A stretch of 64,000 bases of DNA from Pseudonocardia thermophila (GCF_900142365.1 NZ_FRAP01000020.1:1-64000), one strand, 5' to 3'. Shown: positions 32,603-41,557, counted from the first letter of the stretch. Numbers and translations: made by a program. The notes: generated from the letters alone by a model not told the origin.

Positions 32603-33427
32603 CAGCGCCACCCGATCGGTGCCACCCCGCGGAGACGTCGTTGCGGTGCACCGACAGCACCGAGCAGCCCACCGCGAGCGCCGCCGCCAGCACGGCGTCG
32701 GTGCCGCACTGCCCGGACCCGGACAGTGCGGCAGTCGCGGTCGCACCACACCACCTCGACCGGTGGGAGTGTGCGCAGCACGGCCGCGGGGTCGCCGGGG
32801 CAGCGCAGCGCGATCACGGCGGTGGCCGGATCCGGCTCCGGCGGTGCGACCGGCACGAGCTGCCGTCGACCAGCTCGTACGCCACCACCCCGGACAGCGT
32901 GAACGCCCGGCCCGTGTGGTCGGCGACGAGCACAGCGGCACCGGCCTCGACGACGTCGGCGAGGAGCCGTTCCAGTGCGACGGCGGCCGCGCCGTCCACG
33001 GCTCGTCCAGCACGAGGAGGCCGGGCGCACAGCCGATCGCCTGCGCGAGGCCCACCCTCTGCGCGTTGCCCGTCGACAGCTGCGCGACCGGTCCGTCGAG
33101 CGCACCGTCGAACCCCAGTGCGGCGAGCACCCGCGTGTGCTCCGCCGGGCGGCCGTGCACCGCGGCGAGACGGCGCAGATGGTCGCGCACCGGCATCCGC
33201 GCCGAAGCCGGGTACGGCACCGGCAGGTACCCGACGACGGGCGGGCGTCCGCGCACCGTGCCCGCCGAGGGCGCTGCCGCGCCCGCGGCGATCCGCAGCA
33301 ACGTCGACTTCCCGGACCCGTTCCGCCCGGTCACGACCACCGGCGCACCGGGGTCCAGGTCGAGGCCCACCCCGGCGAGCACCGCGCGGCGCCGGTAGCG
33401 CTTGCCCGCCCCGCGCAGCCGGACCAC
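32603..33427 (-). pseudogene. ABC transporter ATP-binding protein broken by several frameshifts
   Basis: The 5' part reads well: Walker A TGRNGSGKST near residue 33, signature LSTGNAQRVGLAQ near 117 and Walker B LLVLDEPW. The frame is lost just after that (about 33000), and VDGAAAVALERLLADVVEAG continues in a second frame. A further shift near 32862 moves to a third frame (LVPVAPPEPDPATAVIALR). Another near 32705 is needed to recover DAVLAAALAVGCSVLSVHR. At least three indels interrupt one gene, so no full-length ATPase is made. Accumulated assembly errors are an alternative explanation. Confidence 0.7.
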
Positions 33428-33477
33428 CGGAGCAGGATGCCACCGAGCAGTCGGACCGCGGACGACAGTACCGGGAC

Positions 33478-33483
33478 TAACCT
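33478..33483 (+). promoter_or_regulatory. -10 element of the PEBP gene
   Basis: TAACCT is followed by 6 bases and the ATG at 33490, and no SD is present. This is another example of the window's leaderless start geometry. Confidence 0.4.
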
Positions 33484-33489
33484 GAGCGC

Positions 33490-34023
33490 ATGTCTCGTGA
33501 TCCGTACGCAGATCTGCCGAAGGTCCCGTCCTTCACGCTCACCAGCACCGATCTGACCGACGGTGGTCCGCTCGCGAAGCCGCAGCTCTCGGGCATCTTC
33601 GGCGCCGGTGGCGAGGACGCGTCGCCCCAGCTGTCCTGGAGCGGCTTCCCCGCGGAAACGAAGTCCTTCGCGGTCACCTGCTACGACCCGGACGCCCCGA
33701 CCGGGTCCGGGTTCTGGCACTGGGCCGTCGCCGACATCCCGGTGTCGGTGACCTCGCTGCCGACCAACGCGGGTGACGAGACCGGCTCCGGCCTCCCCGA
33801 AGGCGCGGTGACGCTGACCAACGACGCCTCGCTCAAGCGGTTCCTCGGCGCCGCCCCGCCGCCCGGACACGGCGTGCACCACTACTGGTTCGCCGTGCAC
33901 GCGGTCGACGTCGAGTCGCTGAACCTGCCGGAGAACGCCACCCCGGCGTTCCTCGGGTTCAACCTGTTCTCGCACACGCTGGCCCGCGCCGTCATCGTCG
34001 CGACGCACGAGAACAAGGGCTGA
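33490..34023 (+). CDS. YbhB/YbcL-type phosphatidylethanolamine-binding (Raf kinase inhibitor-like) protein
   Basis: This 177-residue PEBP-fold cytoplasmic protein has the conserved SPQLSWSGFP near 45, the ligand-site motif CYDPDAPTGSGFWHW near 63 and the C-terminal GHGVHHYWFAVHAVD near 125. The bacterial family binds small anionic ligands; its physiological role is unclear. It is transcribed on its own, with an apparent leaderless start. Confidence 0.9.
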   Translation: MSRDPYADLPKVPSFTLTSTDLTDGGPLAKPQLSGIFGAGGEDASPQLSWSGFPAETKSFAVTCYDPDAPTGSGFWHWAVADIPVSVTSLPTNAGDETGSGLPEGAVTLTNDASLKRFLGAAPPPGHGVHHYWFAVHAVDVESLNLPENATPAFLGFNLFSHTLARAVIVATHENKG

Positions 34024-34061
34024 CGAGGAAGTTCCCGTGCCCCGCCGGTGTTGGGCGGGGT

Positions 34062-34427
34062 ATGGATCCTCGCCAGAAGCTGCCGGACGCCACCCACCCG
34101 ATCACGATCACGCCGACCGGGAAACGGGTCGTGGTGGAGTTCCGCGGCGTCGTCATCGCCGACACCGCCGAGGCACTGACCCTGCAGGAGTCGACCTACC
34201 CGGCCGTGCAGTACCTGCCTCTCGGGGCGGTCGACCCTGCTTTTCTGCATCCGAGCGACCACCACACCTACTGCCCGTACAAGGGCGAGGCCGACTATTT
34301 CCATCTCGGCCGGGACGGCGAGGAGAAGGACGCCGTCTGGATCTACCGCACACCTCACGACGCAGTCGCGGCCATCAAGGACCACGTTGCGTTCTACCCG
34401 GATCGGGTTTCTTACACGATCGAGTGA
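34062..34427 (+). CDS. DUF427 protein
   Basis: This 121-residue protein has the DUF427 pattern: HPITITPTGKRVVVEFRGVVIADT, then ALTLQEST, YLPLGAVDPAFL and the CPYKGEADYF segment. The fold is a small beta-barrel found widely in actinobacteria and fungi; no reaction is known. It starts 38 bases after the PEBP gene. Confidence 0.88.
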   Translation: MDPRQKLPDATHPITITPTGKRVVVEFRGVVIADTAEALTLQESTYPAVQYLPLGAVDPAFLHPSDHHTYCPYKGEADYFHLGRDGEEKDAVWIYRTPHDAVAAIKDHVAFYPDRVSYTIE

Positions 34428-34461
34428 TTAGGCTTGCCGATGCAGCCTGGTCATCTCCTAG

Positions 34462-35079
34462 ATGGTTGCCATGTCGATCATTCGATGGGCAACGGTCGCC
34501 CTGGCGATGGTTGGCGCAGCAGCACTTCTGACTGCTTGCGGTTCTCCCACGCCGGCGGCGACGGAGACCACAACCGCTGCGGCGCCGACCACCCCGGAAC
34601 ATTCCGCAGCGCCCGCACACCATTCCGCGGCGCCCACTCATCAAGCAGCAACCACCGAGGGCAAATGCACCTTGAACGAGGTGAAACCCTCGGTCGGCCG
34701 CACCACCGGTGAGGCCGGGACCCGACACACCGTCATCGTCTGGACCAACCACTCGAACAGGGCGTGCAGCATGCACGGATTCGGCGGCGTCGATCTCGTC
34801 GGCCCGAACGACCCGGTGTTCGGCCCGACCTATTCGCTGCCCCGCCAGTCCGCGACCCCGACGACCGTGCACCTCCCGCCCGGAGGGGTGGCCCACACCG
34901 TGATCACCTGGCAGCCGCCGCAGGACGGGCCCGGCTGGACCCCGACCGGCATGAACGTCACTCCGCCGGACGAGACGCACTCCGCGCACCTGCAGTGGCC
35001 CGGCGGCGCGGTCCTGCGGCAGGACGCGGCCACGCACCCCGGCACGTTCATCTCGCCCGTGCAGCCAGGGGCGGGCTGA
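34462..35079 (+). CDS. DUF4232-type secreted lipoprotein
   Basis: This 205-residue lipoprotein has a signal peptide and lipobox LLTAC (Cys about 26). A Thr/Ala/Pro/His-rich linker runs to about 70, followed by a DUF4232-like beta-sandwich domain (VIVWTNHSNRACSMHGFGGVDLVG near 95). Two cysteines in the domain may pair. A second in-frame ATG at 34471 is equally plausible. No function is known; the family is common in actinobacterial envelopes. It ends 18 bases before a family B palindrome. Confidence 0.8.
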   Translation: MVAMSIIRWATVALAMVGAAALLTACGSPTPAATETTTAAAPTTPEHSAAPAHHSAAPTHQAATTEGKCTLNEVKPSVGRTTGEAGTRHTVIVWTNHSNRACSMHGFGGVDLVGPNDPVFGPTYSLPRQSATPTTVHLPPGGVAHTVITWQPPQDGPGWTPTGMNVTPPDETHSAHLQWPGGAVLRQDAATHPGTFISPVQPGAG

Positions 35080-35097
35080 TCAACTCCGGAAAACCTA

Positions 35098-35143
35098 CGA
35101 ACGGCACTTTCGTGAGCGGTGCTGCTCACGAAAGTGCCGTTCG
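35098..35143. repeat. Family B palindrome, copy 1 (terminator-like)
   Basis: Perfect 20-bp arms (35098-35117 and 35124-35143) enclose a 6-base loop. The arms carry CGAACGGCAC and TTTCGTGAGC. It lies between the convergent ends of the DUF4232 gene and fadB and can form a strong hairpin on either strand. Related copies are at 40732 and 62095. Confidence 0.85.
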
Positions 35144-35170
35144 CAGCGTTGCGGGAGAGGGTGGCCAGGC

Positions 35171-37339
35171 CTACGCCACCGCGGGCGCCCCCTCCGCGGC
35201 CCGCTTGCGCAGGCTCTCCGGCACCGCGAAGCGGTCACCGTACTTGGCGCGCAGCTCGTCAGCGCGCTTGACGAAGCCCGCCGGCCCGCCCGGGTAGCCC
35301 TCGATGTACTGGATCACGCCACCGGTCCACGCCGGGAAGCCGATGCCGAAGATCGAGCCGATGTTCGCGTCCGGCACGGTCTCCACCACGCCCTCGTCGA
35401 AGCACTTGACGGTCTCGATCGACTCGACGAACAGCATCCGCTCGGACAGCTCGTGCAGGTCGACGTCGTGGTTGGTGGCGCCGAAGTGCTCGCGCAGCCC
35501 CGGCCACAGCCGGACCCGCTCGCCGTTCTCGTACTCGTAGAACCCGGCGCCGGACGAACGGCCCTTGCGGCCGAACTCGTCGACGAGCCGGTCGATGACG
35601 GCCTCGGCCGGGTGCGGCTCCCAGGTGCCGCCCGCCGCCTCGACGGCCGCCTTCGACTCGTTGCGGATCTTCTGCGGCAGGGTGAGCGTCAGCTCGTCCA
35701 TCAGCTGCAGCACCGGGGCCGGGTAGCCGGCCTGCGCGGAAGCCTGCTCGATCGTCTGCGGGTCGATTCCCTCGGCGATCATCGCGACGCCCTCGTTGAT
35801 GAACGTGCCGATCACCCGCGAGGTGAAGAAGCCGCGGCTGTCGTTGACGACGATCGGGGTCTTCTTGATGCCCAGCGTGAGGTCGAAAGCCTTGGCGATC
35901 GCCGCGTCGGACGTCTTGCGGCCCTTGATGATCTCGACCAGCGGCATCTTGTCGACCGGCGAGAAGAAGTGCAGGCCGATGAAGTCGCCTGCCCGGTCCA
36001 ACCCGGAGGCGAGCTCCGTGATGGGCAGGGTCGAGGTGTTGGAGCACAGCAGGGCGTCCGGCTTGACGACCTTCATCGCCTCCCGGAAGACCTCCTGCTT
36101 GAGCTGCACGGACTCGAAGACCGCCTCGATGATCACGTCGCAGCCGGCGAGATCGGCGTAGTCGGCGGTGGGCGTGATCCGCGCGAGCAGCGCCTCGCCC
36201 TTCTCCTTGGTGGTCTTGCCGCGCTCGATGCCCTTGGCGACCAGCTTCTCGGCGTAGGCCTTGCCCTTCTGGGCGTTCTCCAGCGCGACGTCCTTGAGGA
36301 CGACCTCCCAGCCGGCGAGCGCGCACACGTACGCGATGCCCGAGCCCATCATCCCGGCGCCGAGCACGGCGACCTTGGTGGGCTGCCACTTCTCGTAGCC
36401 GGACGGACGGGAGCGGCCGTTGTTGATCTCCTGCAGGTCGAAGAAGAACGCCTTCGTCATGTTCTTCGACGTCTGGCCGATCACCAGCTCGGTGAAGTAG
36501 CGGCTCTCGATGCGCAGCGCGGTGTCGAAATCGACCTGCGTGCCCTCGACGGCGGCGCAGAGGATGTTGCGCGGCGCCGGCATCGGCGCGCCCTTGAGCT
36601 GCTTGCGCAGGTTCGCGGGGAACGCCGGGAGGATCGCCGCGAGCTTCGGGTTCGACGGAGTGCCGCCGGGGATCTTGTAGCCGGGCTTGTCCCACGGCTG
36701 GGCCGCGTCCGGGTTGGCCGCGATCCACGCCCTGGCCTTCTCCATCATCTCCTCGGGCGTCGACGCGAGCTCGTCGATGATCCCGATCTCCAGTGCCTTG
36801 GCGGGCTTGTGCCGCTGGCCCTGGGCCAGGACGTTCATGAACCCGTTCATGATCCCGAGCATCCGGGTGATGCGGGTGACCCCGCCGCCGCCGGGCAGCA
36901 GGCCCAGCGTCACCTCGGGCAGCCCGTAGACCACGCCCTTCGCGTCCAGCCCGATGCGGTGGTGGCAGGCGAGGCCGATCTCCAGGCCGCCGCCCAGCGC
37001 TGTGCCGTTCATGGCCGCGACGACCGGCCGGCCGAGCGTCTCCAGCTTGCGCAGCTGGGCCTTGACCTCGGTGACCATGTCGAAGACCCGCTGCGCGTCG
37101 TCCGGGCCCGCCGACGAGAGCATCTCCAGGTCCCCACCGGCGAAGAACGTCTTCTTCGCCGACGTGATGATCACGCCGCGGATCTCGTCCTTGGCCGCGA
37201 CGAGCTGGTCGACGACCTCACCCATGGCGACCCGGTAGCGGTCGTTCATGGTGTTGGCGCTCCTGCCGGGATCGTCGAGCGTGACGATCGCGATGCCGTC
37301 GGCGTCCTTCTCCCAGCGCACTGCCTTCTGGTCACTCAT
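35171..37339 (-). CDS. fadB: Fatty-acid oxidation multifunctional enzyme (enoyl-CoA hydratase / 3-hydroxyacyl-CoA dehydrogenase)
   Basis: This 722-residue beta-oxidation enzyme has an N-terminal crotonase domain (about 1-200, with the oxyanion segment MNGTALGGGLEIGLACH near 109 and LGLLPGGGGVTR near 145). A linker follows, then an NAD-binding domain (VLGAGMMGSGIAYV near 329, SNTSTLPI, and catalytic His in IGLHFFSPVDKMPLVE near 453). Two 3HCDH C-terminal repeats (about 495-722) complete it. It hydrates and oxidises acyl-CoA intermediates. It starts 3 bases after the thiolase stop, giving a fadA-fadB operon. Confidence 0.95.
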   Translation of the reverse strand: MSDQKAVRWEKDADGIAIVTLDDPGRSANTMNDRYRVAMGEVVDQLVAAKDEIRGVIITSAKKTFFAGGDLEMLSSAGPDDAQRVFDMVTEVKAQLRKLETLGRPVVAAMNGTALGGGLEIGLACHHRIGLDAKGVVYGLPEVTLGLLPGGGGVTRITRMLGIMNGFMNVLAQGQRHKPAKALEIGIIDELASTPEEMMEKARAWIAANPDAAQPWDKPGYKIPGGTPSNPKLAAILPAFPANLRKQLKGAPMPAPRNILCAAVEGTQVDFDTALRIESRYFTELVIGQTSKNMTKAFFFDLQEINNGRSRPSGYEKWQPTKVAVLGAGMMGSGIAYVCALAGWEVVLKDVALENAQKGKAYAEKLVAKGIERGKTTKEKGEALLARITPTADYADLAGCDVIIEAVFESVQLKQEVFREAMKVVKPDALLCSNTSTLPITELASGLDRAGDFIGLHFFSPVDKMPLVEIIKGRKTSDAAIAKAFDLTLGIKKTPIVVNDSRGFFTSRVIGTFINEGVAMIAEGIDPQTIEQASAQAGYPAPVLQLMDELTLTLPQKIRNESKAAVEAAGGTWEPHPAEAVIDRLVDEFGRKGRSSGAGFYEYENGERVRLWPGLREHFGATNHDVDLHELSERMLFVESIETVKCFDEGVVETVPDANIGSIFGIGFPAWTGGVIQYIEGYPGGPAGFVKRADELRAKYGDRFAVPESLRKRAAEGAPAVA

Positions 37340-37342
37340 GGT

Positions 37343-38563
37343 TCAGACCCGCTCCACGATCGTCGCGATACCCATGCCGCCGCCCACGCACAGCGTGGCC
37401 AGGCCACGCCGGAGATCACGGCGCTCCAGCTCGTCGATGAGGGTGCCGAGGATCATCGCCCCGGTAGCGCCCAGCGGGTGCCCCATCGCGATGGCGCCCC
37501 CGTTGACGTTCGTCTGCTCGTGGCTGATCCCCATGTCCTTCATGTAGCGCATGGCCACGGCGGCGAACGCCTCGTTGATCTCGAACAGGTCGATGTCGTC
37601 CACGGTCAGCCCGGCCTTGACCAGTGCCTTGCGGCTGGCCGGCGCCGGCGCCGTCAGCATGATCGTGGGGTCGGCCCCGGAGAGCGCGGTGGCGACGATC
37701 CGGGCGCGCGGGGTGAGGCCGTTGCGCTTGCCGGCCTCCTCGTTGCCGATGAGCACGAGCGCGGCGCCGTCGACGATGCCGGAGCTGTTGCCGGCGTGGT
37801 GGACGTGGTTGATCTTCTCGACCCAGTGGTACTTCTGCAGGGCCACGGCGTCGAAACCGCCCTGCTCGCCCATCGCCGCGAACGACGGGGTCAGCGCGGC
37901 CATCCCCTCGACGCTGGCGTTGGGCCGGATCAGCTCGTCGTGGTCGAGGACGGTGAGGCCGTTGCGGTCCTTCACCGGCACGAGCGAGCGGCTGAAGTAC
38001 CCGTTGGCCTGCGCCTTCGCCGCCCGCGACTGCGACTCGACGGCGTACGTGTCGACGTCGGTGCGGGAGAAGCCCTCCAGCGTCGCGATCAGGTCGGCGC
38101 CGATCCCCTGCGGCACGAACCCGGTGGCGTAGCTGGTTTCCGGGTCCATCGCCCACGCACCGCCGTCGGAGCCCATCGGCACCCGGGACATCGACTCGAC
38201 ACCGCCGGCGAGGATCAGGTCCTCCATGCCGGCGCGGATCTTGTGCGCGGCGGTGTTCACCGCCTCCAGCCCCGAGGCGCAGAACCGGTTGAGCTGCATG
38301 CCCGCGACGGTCTCCGGCAGCCCCGCGGCGATGGCCGCGGTCTTGGCGATGTCACCGCCCTGGTCGCCGATGGGCGACACGACGCCGAGGACGACATCGT
38401 CGATGGTGCTCGGATCGAGATCGGGGTACCGGCGACGGAACTCGTCGATGAGCCCGATGACGAGCGAGACGGGCTTGACCTCGTGCAACGCACCGGAGGC
38501 CTTGCCCCGGCCGCGTGGAGTGCGGATCGCGTCGTAGACGTACGCCTCGGGGATCTGGGTCAT
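37343..38563 (-). CDS. fadA: Acetyl-CoA C-acyltransferase (thiolase)
   Basis: This 406-residue thiolase cleaves 3-oxoacyl-CoA in the last beta-oxidation step. The nucleophilic Cys is in NRFCASGLEAVN near 91, GGVESMSRVP lies near 120, the His site is in NGGAIAMGHPLGATGA near 356 and the second catalytic Cys is in LCVGGGMGIA near 392. It is divergent from a MerR-type regulator, with a likely operator in the 58-base gap. Confidence 0.94.
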   Translation of the reverse strand: MTQIPEAYVYDAIRTPRGRGKASGALHEVKPVSLVIGLIDEFRRRYPDLDPSTIDDVVLGVVSPIGDQGGDIAKTAAIAAGLPETVAGMQLNRFCASGLEAVNTAAHKIRAGMEDLILAGGVESMSRVPMGSDGGAWAMDPETSYATGFVPQGIGADLIATLEGFSRTDVDTYAVESQSRAAKAQANGYFSRSLVPVKDRNGLTVLDHDELIRPNASVEGMAALTPSFAAMGEQGGFDAVALQKYHWVEKINHVHHAGNSSGIVDGAALVLIGNEEAGKRNGLTPRARIVATALSGADPTIMLTAPAPASRKALVKAGLTVDDIDLFEINEAFAAVAMRYMKDMGISHEQTNVNGGAIAMGHPLGATGAMILGTLIDELERRDLRRGLATLCVGGGMGIATIVERV

Positions 38564-38570
38564 GCCGCCT

Positions 38571-38591
38571 TGTTACAGCAGTACTGTCACA
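38571..38591. promoter_or_regulatory. Inverted repeat between fadA and the MerR gene
   Basis: GTTACAG and CTGTCAC form a near-perfect dyad around CAGTA, within 8-30 bases of the fadA start. The size and position suit a MerR-type dimer site controlling the divergent fadA-fadB operon. A TATACC at about 38609 could serve the MerR gene. Confidence 0.45.
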
Positions 38592-38621
38592 TAGGTCAAG
38601 GATCGGGTATACCTCTCACCC

Positions 38622-39344
38622 ATGACGGCAGCGGAAGAGGACCCGGAGCTGCTGACCATCGACGAGCTCGCCGCCCGCAGCGGCGTCACGGTGCGCAACA
38701 TCCGCTTCTACGCCGGGCGCGGCCTGCTCCCTCCACCGCGGCTGCGCGGGCGCACCGGGCTGTACGGGCCTGCGCACCTGGCGCGGCTGCAGCTGGTCAG
38801 TGAGCTGTCGGCGCTCGGGTTCACGCTCAGCGCGATCGAGTCGTACCTGCGCAAGCTGCCGCCCGACGCCGGACCGGCCGAGCTGGCGCTGCAGCGTGCC
38901 CTGCTCACCCCGTGGGTGCCCGAGCACATCGAGGACGTCGACCGCGCCGAGCTACAGCGGCGCGCCGGACGCCCGCTCTCCGACGACGACGTCGAGACGC
39001 TGGTCGGGCTCGGCGTGCTGGAGGTGCTCGACGACGGCCGCATCCGGCTGCACGGCGCCGCGCTGCTCGGCACCGGGATGGCCGTGCTCGACTCCGGCCT
39101 GCCGACCGACCTGTGGCGCAAGGCCCACCAGCTGATCGAGCAGCACACCTCGGCGCTGGCCGAGGACCTCATGACGCTGTTCCAGACCGAGGTCCTGCAG
39201 CCCTACCGCGACCGCGGCCGCCCGCCCGAGGAACGCAGCCGCCTCGCCGAGACGCTGAGCCGGCTCAAGCCGATCACCGTCCGCGGGGTCGTGAACGCGT
39301 TCGGCCGCGCGGTGAACCGCGCGATCCGGGAACGGACCATCTAA
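38622..39344 (+). CDS. MerR-family transcriptional regulator
   Basis: This 240-residue regulator has an N-terminal MerR winged helix (TIDELAARSGVTVRNIRFY near 12-30, LQLVSELSALGFTLSAIESYL near 56-76). A long non-metal C-terminal domain (about 100-240) is rich in helices and lacks the Cys pairs of metal sensors. Divergence from fadA-fadB suggests control of fatty-acid oxidation, perhaps by sensing an acyl-CoA. A thioesterase gene follows after 11 bases. Confidence 0.88.
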   Translation: MTAAEEDPELLTIDELAARSGVTVRNIRFYAGRGLLPPPRLRGRTGLYGPAHLARLQLVSELSALGFTLSAIESYLRKLPPDAGPAELALQRALLTPWVPEHIEDVDRAELQRRAGRPLSDDDVETLVGLGVLEVLDDGRIRLHGAALLGTGMAVLDSGLPTDLWRKAHQLIEQHTSALAEDLMTLFQTEVLQPYRDRGRPPEERSRLAETLSRLKPITVRGVVNAFGRAVNRAIRERTI

Positions 39345-39355
39345 CGTCAGGGGCC

Positions 39356-39769
39356 ATGACCTTCCGCATGCCGATCACCCCGCGCTACATGGAGGTCGAC
39401 GCACAGGGGGTGGTCTTCAACGGCTGGTACCTCACCTGGTTCGACGAGGCCATGGCCGCGTACCTGGCGCACCGCGGCCTGCCGTACAAGAAGCTGATCG
39501 AGGCGGGCTTCGACGTCCACGTCGCGCACTCGGAGCTGGACTACAAGGCCGGGGTGCGGTGGGGCGACCAGGTCGAGGTCGCCGTCTCCACCGGGCGCAT
39601 CGGCAACACCAGCTTCGCGCTGGACTTCCAGGTGCTGCGCGGCGACGAGGTGTGCACCACCGGGCGCAACGTCTACGTCGTGGTGGCCGCGGACTTCTCC
39701 GGCAAGCGGCCGATCCCGCCGGTCCTGGCCGAGGCGCTCGGCGAGCCGGCGCCGCTGCTGCCCGGGTGA
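39356..39769 (+). CDS. Hotdog-fold acyl-CoA thioesterase (4HBT family)
   Basis: This 137-residue thioesterase has TPRYMEVDAQGVVFNGWYLTWFDEAMAAYL (4-hydroxybenzoyl-CoA thioesterase-like, with Asp in EVDAQGVV near residue 15), then HSELDYKAGVRWGDQVEV near 55 and a terminal VYVVVAAD strand. It hydrolyses acyl-CoAs. It lies just after the MerR gene and facing fadAB, so it is probably part of the same lipid regulon. Confidence 0.87.
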   Translation: MTFRMPITPRYMEVDAQGVVFNGWYLTWFDEAMAAYLAHRGLPYKKLIEAGFDVHVAHSELDYKAGVRWGDQVEVAVSTGRIGNTSFALDFQVLRGDEVCTTGRNVYVVVAADFSGKRPIPPVLAEALGEPAPLLPG

Positions 39770-39880
39770 TCGGACTCCTCCGGTTGCGCGAACCTCGTGC
39801 GGGCTGTCTCACATCGGCACATCCGGCACCCCGGAGCATGCCGCACACTACCGAGCAGCCCGACTGAGCCCGGAGGTTCG

Positions 39881-40153
39881 ATGTCCACCACGCTCGACCG
39901 CCCACTGACCCGTGCGGCGTGGATGCAGTACGCGCTCATGCGCATCCGCGAGCTGGTCGACAAGCCGCGGTCCGAGATGACCGACGCCGAGCTGGCCGTC
40001 TACACGCTGGCGAACAACGCACTGACCGGCGGCGACCCGGTCGTACCCCTGGCGGACGGGGAGAACGCGAGCCGGATGTGCCGGGTGTGCGGGGAACGCT
40101 GGGGTCTGAAGTCGCCTGCCGCGCACCACCTGGGGTGCCCGGTCACGGCCTGA
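39881..40153 (+). CDS. Small putative zinc-binding protein
   Basis: This 90-residue soluble protein has a helical N-terminus (MQYALMRIRELVDKP, then SEMTDAELAVYTLANNAL). The C-terminus holds CRVCGERW and, after a gap, HHLGCPV; together CxxC and HxxxC could bind one zinc. GGAGG at 39872-39876 supports the ATG at 39881. I do not recognise the family. The region 39770-39880 before it holds nothing else I can identify. Confidence 0.6.
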   Translation: MSTTLDRPLTRAAWMQYALMRIRELVDKPRSEMTDAELAVYTLANNALTGGDPVVPLADGENASRMCRVCGERWGLKSPAAHHLGCPVTA

Positions 40154-40216
40154 CCCCTCACGAGCAGTGGCCACCCCGTACACGGCGAGGGCCTGTGCGG
40201 GGTGGCCACACGAACG

Positions 40217-40609
40217 TCAGCCGAGTTCGTAGGTGAACGAGTACGTGTGCTCGCCCTCGGGTGAGACGGTGATCGTGAGCTCGCCGGAGATGCCGGCGAG
40301 CTGTCCGCTGCCCGAGTTCGGCACGACCTCGACGGTGAGCTGCCGGCCCGTGTCCGAGGCGACGGCGCAGTGCTGGAGCACGAACGTGCCCGAACGCCCG
40401 TCGACGGCAGCGCTGACGTGCTCGATGCCGACGTAGGCCGCGGCGCCCTCCTTCGCGAGCGCCTGCAGCAGCCGTGCGGTGCTCGTGCCGGAGATCCCGC
40501 CCTCGAAGGCCTTCGCCACCGAGACGGCGACCAGCCGAACGCCGTGCTCGTCGTGGTAGGTGTCCTCGTCCCAGCGCGTGAGGTCGAAGCGTCCCGTGGT
40601 GGTCGACAT
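40217..40609 (-). CDS. DUF3224-type protein
   Basis: This 130-residue protein has the layout of the DUF3224 beta-barrel: a start of TTTGRFDLTRWDEDTY, a strand FEGGISGTSTARLLQA, YVGIEHVSAAVDGRSGTFVLQH in the centre and a C-terminal ISGELTITV near GEHTYSFTYEL. These proteins are small cytosolic barrels of unknown function. The ATG at 40609 is preferred over one 4 codons upstream. It lies about 190 bases downstream of the enoyl-CoA hydratase gene, across a family B palindrome. Confidence 0.72.
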   Translation of the reverse strand: MSTTTGRFDLTRWDEDTYHDEHGVRLVAVSVAKAFEGGISGTSTARLLQALAKEGAAAYVGIEHVSAAVDGRSGTFVLQHCAVASDTGRQLTVEVVPNSGSGQLAGISGELTITVSPEGEHTYSFTYELG

Positions 40610-40723
40610 GCCGGCGATCATGACCGCGCGACCGGCCGGGCGTATTGGACGAACGCGACACCCCGCGCCCTCACCCGAAGGTCAGCCGCAGATCCGGCGA
40701 AGTCGATCACCGTCGCGCAGCAC

Positions 40724-40788
40724 CGAAACTCCGAACGGTCCTCTCGTGAGCACCATTCCTCACGAAAGGGCCGTTCGTCCGAGTTTCG
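40724..40788. repeat. Family B palindrome, copy 2 (terminator-like)
   Basis: The core arms CGAACGGTCC...CTCGTGAG (40732-40750) and their near complement (40759-40777) match family B copy 1. Outer CGAAACT and AGTTTCG bases extend the stem to 40724-40788, with mismatches. It lies 14 bases beyond the stop of the enoyl-CoA hydratase gene on the minus strand and can terminate its message. Confidence 0.75.
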
Positions 40789-40801
40789 CGTGGGGTCGAG
40801 C

Positions 40802-41557
40802 TCAGTTCTTCCTCTTCCCCGTGGCCCGCGCCATGTAGTCGGCGATGATCCCGTCCGTCGCCCGGCGCCGCCAGATCTCCGCGACCCGCTCCTCGTCCTT
40901 CGACTCGTCCATGGCCTGCACGAACGGCCGGCGCAGCTGCTCCTTGGTGATCGCGAAGGTGTCGGCGGGGATCTTCGTGAGCGCCTTCGCGGCGGCGATC
41001 GCCCGGTCGAGCAGCTCGTCCGGGGCCACCACCTCGTCGACCAGGCCCAGCTCCTTCGCCGTCGCCGGGTCGTAGGTCTGCGCGCCGATGACGAGCCTGC
41101 GCGCCACGACCGGGCCGACCGCGTGGTGCATCACCTGCAGCGGGACCTGCGGGAACGCCACCCCGACCTGCAGCTCCGCGAGCCCGATGCGGCCCTTCCC
41201 CTCAGCCATCAGCGCCGTGTCCGCGCTGGCGGCGAGCACGCACCCACCGGCGATCGCGTGCCCGTTGACCGCGGCGACCACGGGCTTGCCGAACGTGAAC
41301 GCGGTCCGCAGGACCTCGCTCAGCGCGGGCATGAACTCGTCGACGTACGCCACCCCGCCGTCGAGGATGCGCCGCAGATCGACGCCTGCCGAGAACGCGG
41401 AGCCGGTGCCGGTGAGGACGACAGCCTGCGCGTCGTCGTCGGCCAATGCCCGGAAGGTCTCGGTGATGGCCGTGCACAGCTCGAGGTCCATCGCACTGAC
41501 GGGGCCGTGGGCCAGGCGCACCACGGCGATGCCGTCCACCCGCTCGCGTTCGATCAC
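40802..41557 (-). CDS. Enoyl-CoA hydratase/isomerase family protein
   Basis: This 251-residue crotonase-fold protein has VLTGTGSAFSAGVDLRRIL near 55, the oxyanion segment VNGHAIAGGCVLAASAD near 100 and ARRLVIGAQTYDPATAKELGLVDEV near 155. It acts on an enoyl-CoA or isomerises a CoA ester; the exact substrate is not visible. GTG 41557 is chosen because the long inverted repeat lies just upstream; an ATG at 41602 would add 15 residues and place the operator inside the gene. It is divergent from mscR. Confidence 0.85.
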   Translation of the reverse strand: MIERERVDGIAVVRLAHGPVSAMDLELCTAITETFRALADDDAQAVVLTGTGSAFSAGVDLRRILDGGVAYVDEFMPALSEVLRTAFTFGKPVVAAVNGHAIAGGCVLAASADTALMAEGKGRIGLAELQVGVAFPQVPLQVMHHAVGPVVARRLVIGAQTYDPATAKELGLVDEVVAPDELLDRAIAAAKALTKIPADTFAITKEQLRRPFVQAMDESKDEERVAEIWRRRATDGIIADYMARATGKRKN

